DNA from: Exophiala sp. HKRS030
Lineage: Eukaryota > Ascomycota > Eurotiomycetes > Chaetothyriales > Herpotrichiellaceae
DNA: 64,000 nucleotides
Assembly (NCBI GenBank): GCA_023897205.1
Contig: JAHWDD010000005.1
Location: 310,001 to 374,000 of the forward strand
Reading direction: 5' to 3'
Shown here: piece by piece, positions 56,762 through 64,000 of the stretch
Layout of the letters: the number at the start of each line of letters is the position of its first letter
Position numbering within the stretch: position 1 is the stretch's first letter
Position numbers and translations under genes: made by a program
The notes under the pieces: generated by a model
The model's input: only the letters and a program-made list of their open reading frames with translations
Database searches by the model: none
Told to the model about the DNA's origin: nothing

Positions 56762-57890
56762 ACGCGCGGTCATGCGACTTTTACGGTGTGGTGACGGGCG
56801 TGGTGGCTTTTCGGACGCAGCAGAATCGGTCAATCGCACAAGCTATCGTGAGAGAAGGGTTACGGATTACAGCCACAAGGAACGACGGCAGTCTTGTTGC
56901 AGATATCCAACAACATTGTTGTTGCTTGCGACTTATTTTCCCATACTTGATCAGGTCGATCTGATCTGCTCAGAACCAAACGATTGATGTCAATACACGA
57001 CTTTCAAAAGTGTCTACCAAGCCGACTTTCTCATTCTGTCCGTGCAAGATTTTGATCGCGCTTCTGCTTGCTGCGATGTGATCTTTTGACGAATGAGGCA
57101 CTCTTACGAAGCAGATAACAACATCATTACTACCGTTGATCGTCACTTGCGTTTACAGGAATATTTGGCTGCCAAATACAAAATGTCGTTCATTGTCCGC
57201 CGAAAGCAACATATCCCGTAATGAGTCGTCTCGGTTGACCCCATGTTCCGAGTCAAGTGTGATGCACCGTGGTAAGGATGCGGATCTCCTGTTTTCTGGG
57301 TTATTGGTCAACATTGTCGGAAAATAGACGTCGACGACATTGTCATTTCGCCAGCAATCCATGAGTCTTTTTTTCAGCCTATATCTCATGCCCTTTGCAG
57401 CCTATAAATAGCACTCGCGCCCATCACGGCACTTTGCCCTCGAATCTATCCATGTCCTGCCGATCATTCATCATTGTCCAACGTCACCTCGCCACGGGTG
57501 GTGGAAGGCATTCGCCAGTCCATTCAAGTCTCATTCAACTCGATTCCGAATACGTGTTTTGTCTAGACTCCTTTCCCATGTCCAAACATGGAAGTTTACC
57601 TGAACCCTACTTCCAAAGCCCACCCTTCAGTCCATATGAGATCCCTGTCCGTTTCTCAACTCCAAGGTATATATGTAGGCTCAGCTAGATGCATGGATGA
57701 ATGATGTTCCCCCGCTCTCTTCTTGTCTCCCTTCGTTCAATTTGTTCAACTACCCGTCGACCCTTTTTCCCCTCTACCCAAGTAGTCGCTTCGACCATCA
57801 CCTTCAAGACCACCACCAGGCAACCGTTTCCTGCTTTTTTGGGTTTCTTTTGAAAAAAAAAAACCAAAAAGGAAAGGAAAAAAAAACAAA
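56762..57890. other. Spacer
   Basis: Between the eL42 gene and the His-run hypothetical gene. It ends in a C/T-rich stretch and then A-rich runs at about 57850-57890, immediately before the next ATG. No gene recognised. Confidence 0.5.
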
Positions 57891-58574
57891 ATGACCCCAT
57901 CACTCTTCTCAAACAACCACTCCCGTGGGCCCCTGTACCAGTACTGGAAAGAGCGAAGTGACGAAGAATCGTCTCTCCGACAAAACCGCATCGCCGACGC
58001 CCGGCTACGCAGTCGGGGTCAACGACCCATCTCGCCCACGCCGGGCCCGTCGAGCGCAGTATCCTACGCGGACCGAGCATCAAGAGGGCCACCTACATAC
58101 CAAAGGTGTACCGGTATAGGTCCTGCCTCTGAGGAAACGGGTGAAACCACAACCACATCGAACACGCTCGCAGGTCGCAATGTCCATTCCCCGACGGAAA
58201 CGGATGCAGGCTCGGACACGCTCCCACCGTATTACGCCGTCGCGACGAGGGGCGAGGGTACGCCTCCCGTGAACACCAGTGGCAGTAGAATGCAAAACCA
58301 GGTTTCAAACACCACCACTCTCCCATCAGCAACCGAAGAGGAGAAACCCCGTCTTTCCAGAAACGAACGACACCACCACCATCATCATCATATTGCAAGT
58401 GACGAGACTCCAGCTCAAGCAAGCACAATGACCACCACCGGCACTACCATCCCCTTCGACGACGATCAAGGCAATGACCACCAACCTAAACGTCGCAAAA
58501 GTGTCGTCGGCAAAGTAGGAGGTTGGCTGGCGGACGCGGCGAGCGGGTATACTAAGAAGCAAGAAAGATGGTGA
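57891..58574 (+). CDS. Disordered hypothetical protein with a His run
   Basis: Single exon, 227 aa, with ATG directly after an A-rich leader (AAACAAAATGA). Composition is Ser/Thr/Arg/Pro-rich. A run of seven His occurs near residue 165 and the C-terminus is more ordered: PKRRKSVVGKVGGWLADAAS. That last segment is amphipathic and may be a short helix. No domain, signal peptide or membrane segment is evident. The minus-strand frame over the same region is its shadow. Function unknown. Confidence 0.6.
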   Translation: MTPSLFSNNHSRGPLYQYWKERSDEESSLRQNRIADARLRSRGQRPISPTPGPSSAVSYADRASRGPPTYQRCTGIGPASEETGETTTTSNTLAGRNVHSPTETDAGSDTLPPYYAVATRGEGTPPVNTSGSRMQNQVSNTTTLPSATEEEKPRLSRNERHHHHHHHIASDETPAQASTMTTTGTTIPFDDDQGNDHQPKRRKSVVGKVGGWLADAASGYTKKQERW

Positions 58575-58965
58575 CTCTTCTTACACTCATACTTGACGGA
58601 TCTCTCGCTCCATTACTGGGACTTTCTCTCTCAAACCCTCCTGGAAAGTTGCGCAAATTGCGTTCATGATTGTCATTCTTCTAGTGAGTATATGGAAAAA
58701 TTTAAGGGACTTATCCTTATCCCAAGTGATTTCAAGTTCCTGCTGGCGGAATGCGTCACATATCTGATATCGTCCCTTCATGGTCCATCATGATTGTCCA
58801 TTATTCAATTGTTGTTCATTAACCCTCATCAAGTCGTAAAGAGTTATAAAAAAATCAATCCAATACTCCACCAACGTCCACATAGAAAGTTCAATGAGAT
58901 TCGTTGCATGATGGCTGTATTTCGCCCATATATCGTTTCGATGCTTTTCTCATATTCAATGGCCA
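58575..58965. other. Spacer between convergent genes
   Basis: 3' flanks of the His-run gene and of the DUF3824 gene. Nothing recognised. Confidence 0.5.
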
Positions 58966-61900
58966 TCATCTCCCACTCTTTCGTCTACCATCAGGTCCGA
59001 AGAGTCCGTCCAAGAAGTTTCCAAACACCTTTCCTGCCGCTCCTTTCCCCGTCAAGATCTCGTCAAGCTTGTCCGCCAAAGGATCATCGCCAGACTCTGC
59101 TTTCTTGCGACCTTTGTCGTCAAATCGAGGAGGTAGTTCAATCGTTGCATCCGAATCAGCTGGGCTGACAACTCTCTCGAGCTCAGGACGTTTGGAACTT
59201 TTGCTCGAATCGTTGCGAGACGATGTCGGATCATGAGAACGGCGACGTCGATGTCGACGTTCTGAGGAATCAGGGTCTTGGGGCCGAGATGAGTGCTCTC
59301 GAGTGCCTCGGCGTAGTTCGTCTGGCGTTGAATCCGTATCATCCTCAGCCTCGTACCCACCAGAATAGGAGTGTTTGTGGCGATGTCGGCGCCTTTCCGG
59401 GACTATTTCTTCAGACTCTTTCACAGTCTCGTTTGGAACTGTTGCTACTTGGGGCGCTTCGGCGAATTGAACACTTTTTCTGCTAGCTGGAGGCGGTTGT
59501 GATCGAGACCGGGGCGGAGATGGTGATCGTTCCGCTGGAGGGCTATATGTATTGGTTGGGGTAAGGCTTCCACGAGGAGGCTCATAGCTTGATGGTACGA
59601 AATTTGAAGATGGATGAACATTCACGGGCGGTGATGGTGCAGCCGGAATCGTCCCATTTATACCTTGAAAAGAGTCAGCAAATTTCTACCTTGTCCATGC
59701 AACAAATGGGGCGTATAGGTACATGACTCTGACGTACCATTGGCATGGCTCTGGTCATTGGAAGTGGCAGGTGCAAAAGGATCGCCAGAGGTAGAGGTTG
59801 GCACAGCACTCACATTTTCAGGACCACGTGGTGCGTATGGATTTGCACCAGAAGCGTATGTCTCGTAGGTAGGCACAGCGACGTTAGGGGGAGGCCCCGG
59901 AGGTGGGGGTGGATAGGCTTGCCCATATGGATTTCCGGCCGTTGGTCCTGGGGTCGAGGTTTGAGGAGGATACTGCTGTTGAGGAACAGCTCCTGGCGGC
60001 GGAGGGAACTGGCTTGTCTGAGGATAGAAACCTTGTTGAGAAGCATATGGGTCATTGGCAGGCGGAGGGGGTGTAGGTGGGTATTGCTGAGCTGGATTGT
60101 AGTTGTCCTCGTATGGATCATGACCATAGCTGTCTTCACGGCCTACATGATATCAGTGTCAAACCATTCGTTGTCTCTGGGGTCACTTACGTCTCCGAGC
60201 TTTACGCTCACGTTTTTCTTGCTTTCGTCTGTCATACTCGGAAGCAGCGACTGCGCCTGCTCCTGCGGCAGCAGCCATTTTAGCTGCGTCTCTGGAAGAT
60301 CGACGCCGGCTGTGATGTCCACCGCCCGAAGAGCTAGAGCTGCGAGAAGATCTCCGTCCTCCACGTTCGCGACTCAGGCTTCGAGACCTGCTTCTGGCTC
60401 TTTGCGCGCCGTATGCACCAGCGGCAGCACCTGTTGCGGCGGGGACAACAGCATTAGAAGCCCCATAGTAGCCTTCCGGCGGTGGTGGCCTGCCATAGTA
60501 GTCGGGTCCGTAGTTATTACCATACATTGGACCGGCGCCGTACTCGATCAACCCGGGATCGCTGATGGCACCTTCCCTGGGACCATCATAGTAGGCATCA
60601 GATCTGGCTCTGCTTCTGGATCTTGAGCGGGCGCGGCGGTCCTCTTTGACGATCTGTTCTGCTTCTTTCTTGGCCTTATTCTTTTCGTATAGACCGGCAA
60701 GAGCAGCACTACCAAGACCTGCAGCAACCACGGGAAGGGCTTGTCTGACACGGCTCTTAGAGCGTTCTCTCCCGTCCCTTGCTTTCGACTTGCTTCTCGC
60801 TCGCTCAATAAGTCCTGCTACAATAGCCCCAGCAGCACCGGCTTCCGCGATTCGCTTATTACGATGCCTAGGATTGCGCGCGTCAGTGGCTGGAGCGGCT
60901 GGATCGTTTTCCAGAGATTCAATGGAGGCTGAGCGAGATCTAGATCGTCGCCGGGAGCTGGATCGTCTCCTTGAGCGACTGCGCCGACCACCATCATCGT
61001 CCTTGCCTTTTGCAAGACGCTTTCCGGCAATAGTCGCCGCAGCAGCCAACGCCGCAGCACCAAGACCCACGGCACCAAGGGTCTTCAGCTTTGAAGGCGA
61101 CTCTGACCGAGAGCGACTTCGTCGACGGCGAGAGCGCGAGCGATGGCGGCTAGAGGAACGGCTTCGTGAGCGACGGCGACTCTTACTTCTGTAGCGCTCG
61201 ATGCCTTCTGCCGCCAAAGCACCCAAAGCACCTGCACCAACGTCACGTCCTACGCGACCAATGCCGTGCGAAGTATCCTGTCCTTCCTTTTTCTTGTGGT
61301 GTCGAAGAATTTCGGCAGCACCAATGCCAGCAACGACGCCAGCAGCGAGGTTTCTGCGACGGTGAGGGCTAGCGCTATCCTCACGAGTCTCCTTGCGCAC
61401 ATATACCATACTGTCGTCACTACTATAGTCGCGACCGCGTTGAGACACGGAGTCATGCGGACTCACCGAACGACCTCGGCGTGTGCGACGCTCATAGTAA
61501 TCATCCGGCTCATCGATACGCTCTCGTACCTTTTTCTCGTAGAAGAAATCTTCTTCGCCACGAGGTGGTTCTCGACGCACAACACTGCGCTCCTCCTCCA
61601 CATCAGATTTGCGGACAATCTGATAGTCGTCATCTCGGACGTGTTCACGAATGATGATGGGTTCCTGGCGGATGATAATCGTCTGGGGTGGTGCAGGCGG
61701 TGGGCTAAAGTATTCTGCAGTGCGGGTGTATTTCTGAAGATCTCTATCGTCAAAGCCACCACGGGTTGGAAGCACCTCGAAATCGTCTCGATAACGAGTA
61801 GTCTCGGAGACCCGGACGTCCCGGGTTCGATCATCAAATCTTGCCACTGACAAATCGTCTCGACGAGGGTCTTCTCGCTCAGTGGTCCGTCGGATGACGA

Positions 61901-62267
61901 GTTCTCGTTCTGCTGGCTCTTCACGTCGGACATTGTAGTAGTCCCTATCGTAGTAGTCCCGATCTCTTCTTGGTTCATCGTCACGCTCCCGGCGGATGAC
62001 TAGCTCACGCTCGGACAGCCGCGCATCGTCCCGATGCACATCGCGCACGGGCTCGTCGACCTCACGTTCACGACGAACAATGCGTGTCTCTTCTATTCGC
62101 TCTCCCCCACGATCAGGAACAAATGACCGACGATCCCGACCGATGGAAGAACGGCTGTCGTCTTCTTTTACGACGTACCGCTTGACTGTTGTATATCCAC
62201 CATCTCGGCGAGCGGATGAGACTGATGTTCGCGAATCGTCGTAGCGGTCACGATAGACCGACCCCAT
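58966..62267 (-). CDS. DUF3824-type Arg/Ser-rich protein
   Basis: Three exons on the minus strand, 60191-62267, 59738-60142 and 58966-59663, with introns of 48 and 74 nt, give 1059 aa. The junctions read ARR-REDSYG and HANG-INGT. The N-terminal 230 residues are Arg/Asp/Glu-rich (RRDRDYYDRDYY and similar). From about 320 to 690, Gly/Ala-rich hydrophobic segments (VVAGIGAAEIL, AGALGALAAEG, LGAVGLGAAALAAAATIAGK, LPVVAAGLGSAALAGLYE and others) alternate with Arg/Ser blocks (RRRSRSRSSSRHRSRSRR). This is the layout of fungal DUF3824 proteins. Next is a Pro/Tyr/Gln-rich part with PPPP runs, and the last 200 residues are charged. The role is unknown; RS blocks suggest phosphorylation by SR-type kinases, but no RNA-binding domain is seen. 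Confidence 0.85.
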
Positions 62268-63518
62268 GCTGACCGCAAGAATAGATCAGAGGTCAGGCTG
62301 AAGGAGCGATTGAGAGAGGATTGCCTCGAGGCAGAGGGTGTGGAAGTGATCAACACGAAGTGTTGCAGGCAGATTGACGAAGAAAAGCGCGATGCGGCGA
62401 GGTTGAAGGTTGATAGAAAAGTAAGGTGAATGATATGATGCGGATGACTGTGAGAAGCGAGGGATGATGAAGTGAGAGAAGGTCTGTCCAGCTGGCAGAT
62501 GAAGTATGTAGGATAATCCAGCCTGACTTGGTGGGCAGGAGGATCAGATGCTGCAGGGAACTGGATCGGGGCGAGTCGTACCTATGGCGTCGGCGCGTGC
62601 CCAATGTCTGTCCTTGACTGCCTTAGCCCAGATGACTGCCTCAGTTAGAGAATTGAGAGTACTGGGCACACTGTCCTTGAGACCAACGGCTGCAATCGGA
62701 CAAGACTGACAGAACTTTGGGCTTCAAAAAACTCAGTTGGGAACAGGCTGGCTGTTGGGTAGCGAATGGCAAAGACGTAATCAACAGAGTAAATCGTAGT
62801 GGCGGGGGGTGGAGGGGCTGTGAAGCCGGGAACTCATTTAGTGGGAAAGTGTGAGAAGCAGCTGAGCGAAAATGAGAAATGAGCATCTGAACGAGCGAAA
62901 GAGAACACAGTACTTTGGGGGCTACTCTGGACTCTGCCTAGTGGCCGTTGCAATGAACCTGATTGCGAGGCCAGTTGCAAATCCAGCACATCGACTGACG
63001 TATCTGTTCCAATCCACCATTCTCCCTGCCACATTGCTAGTGAGGGTGACACGATGGACTTGCGGATCAATGCACATTGCCATCCGTATCCAACCTTACA
63101 CTCGTCGCCTGCGTACGATCATTCATTTTCCCTGCCAGGGAGGTATATCACATGTATCAGTAGCCATAATGACTAACCGGTGAAGGCATCACACGACCCA
63201 GATCTGGACTGGAAAAATCACTTCCTGCACGGGTTTATTCCACTGTTTAAGTTAATGGCAAGGTAGCCACTATATAAGACAACTACGAAGACCAAGCCTA
63301 GCAGCTGGTTCATACCTGCTTTACATTTTCCCTTTCCCAATCTTCGCTCCTCATGTATGTTATAGTCAAGTATAAGTGCGCCCCAGCTGCTTTTTTGTAT
63401 TCCTTGGGTATCTGGGGTCGTTAGAAACCTCCATTGGCCGGGAGGCATCAATGATATCACAAACGAAATTCGTATCAAGTCATAACCAAATGGTAGGCCG
63501 GACAAATGCCAACCTGCC
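62268..63518. other. Spacer upstream of the DUF3824 gene
   Basis: Promoter and leader region of the minus-strand gene, pyrimidine/purine-biased on one strand between about 62380 and 62560. No gene recognised. Confidence 0.5.
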
Positions 63519-64000
63519 CTATGCTTGGGTAGGCGTAGGACTATCATCAGGCTGATCGCCGCTATCATCGTTGGGCAAGACTTTGATTCGGCTGCCAACC
63601 TTCGCCGACCTGGTCTTCGAGCTGAGGGGAAGTTGATATTTGACAACACCTCGCACAATCAAGTCGAACTGGTGCTGCAACACTCTTTCCCATCGCGCGG
63701 ACCCTCCTTCTTCGGTTTTGTTGCCTGGCTTTGCCAATCGAATCTCGCCAACAGACGATGTATGGCTATGCCGGATTGGTGAAGACTCAAAAACGAGGGG
63801 TGAGTCGAATTCCAAAATTCTCCCAAGGAGCATCTTTTGCGTTCCCGGTTCGGGATCGTCTATTGGATCAGTGCCCTCATCAATACCGTCGTCTGTATGC
63901 CACGGTGGCCACATCAATTCCCAGGTCGATGGAGATCGGCGAGTTATCCATCTGAGATGACCTTGTTCCTTTCTCCATTCAGCACCTGAGCTGACATAGG
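63519..64000 (-). CDS. 3' part of an unidentified gene (cut by window end)
   Basis: A minus-strand frame is open from the right edge to a TAG at 63519, about 160 codons, with no intron evident. The visible C-terminal part has Trp-rich segments (HLRWITRRSPSTWELMWPPW), an acidic stretch and a core RWERVLQHQFDLIVRGVVKY, then a Ser/Asp/Pro tail. The continuous frame and the Trp/Tyr content suggest a real coding exon. The start lies outside the window. No family recognised. Confidence 0.5.
   Translation of the reverse strand, partial: YVSSGAEWRKEQGHLRWITRRSPSTWELMWPPWHTDDGIDEGTDPIDDPEPGTQKMLLGRILEFDSPLVFESSPIRHSHTSSVGEIRLAKPGNKTEEGGSARWERVLQHQFDLIVRGVVKYQLPLSSKTRSAKVGSRIKVLPNDDSGDQPDDSPTPTQA

Noticed and set aside
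59745..60626. 293-codon plus-strand frame
   Set aside because: Antisense to two exons and an intron of the DUF3824 gene; Trp/Arg-rich nonsense composition.
60646..61194. 182-codon plus-strand frame
   Set aside because: Antisense shadow of the RS blocks of the DUF3824 protein.

Overview
The window looks like nuclear chromosome from a filamentous ascomycete (Pezizomycotina). Genes lie on both strands, separated by long non-coding spacers. Introns are short (37-287 nt) with GT..AG ends and CTAAC/CTGAC-type branch sites. The proteins are typical of moulds: a hybrid histidine kinase, a 14-TM MFS pump, an Rds1-type ferritin-like protein and a DUF3824 protein. An affinity with Eurotiomycetes, possibly the black-yeast order Chaetothyriales, is an impression from protein style only; I could not test it. 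No rRNA, tRNA, CRISPR array or intact transposon was recognised.

Layout. (1) 1-12 kb: a fungal SLATT-domain two-TM protein, a DHA2-type MFS transporter and a large multi-PAS hybrid histidine kinase, with long spacers between them. (2) 12-19 kb: a small His-rich hypothetical protein, a microsatellite-rich spacer, then three metabolic genes in about 4.4 kb (acyl-CoA ligase, aldo/keto reductase, isocitrate lyase/PEP mutase family enzyme). (3) 21-27 kb: two general transcription genes, TAF7 and a TAF3-like histone-fold protein, diverge from a 150-bp promoter; a Ser/Thr/Asn-rich secreted protein follows. (4) 30-37.6 kb: an Rds1-like secreted ferritin-fold protein, the mitochondrial complex III chaperone CBP3, a small secreted Cys protein, the ER lumenal DnaJ protein SCJ1 ending in KDEL, and a SnoaL-like protein. 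(5) 38-40 kb: two charged, disordered hypothetical proteins in tandem. (6) 42-57 kb: a housekeeping run of MMS19/MET18, the spliceosomal DEAH helicase PRP2, the folate enzyme MTD1, a soluble cytochrome b5, an epoxide hydrolase-like enzyme, a 2H phosphoesterase and ribosomal protein eL42. (7) 58-64 kb: a His-run hypothetical protein, a 1059-residue DUF3824 protein with Gly/Ala and RS segments, and the 3' part of an unidentified gene cut by the window edge.

Gene models were assembled by hand from splice signals and reading-frame continuity. For several genes the apparent start of the open frame is not ATG, and an internal ATG or an upstream exon was chosen; this is stated in each entry. The two signals I find most interesting are the SLATT gene at the left end, whose domain is otherwise known from bacterial conflict systems, and a 9-mer, TACGGAGTA/TACTCCGTA, found 11 times, always outside coding sequence.
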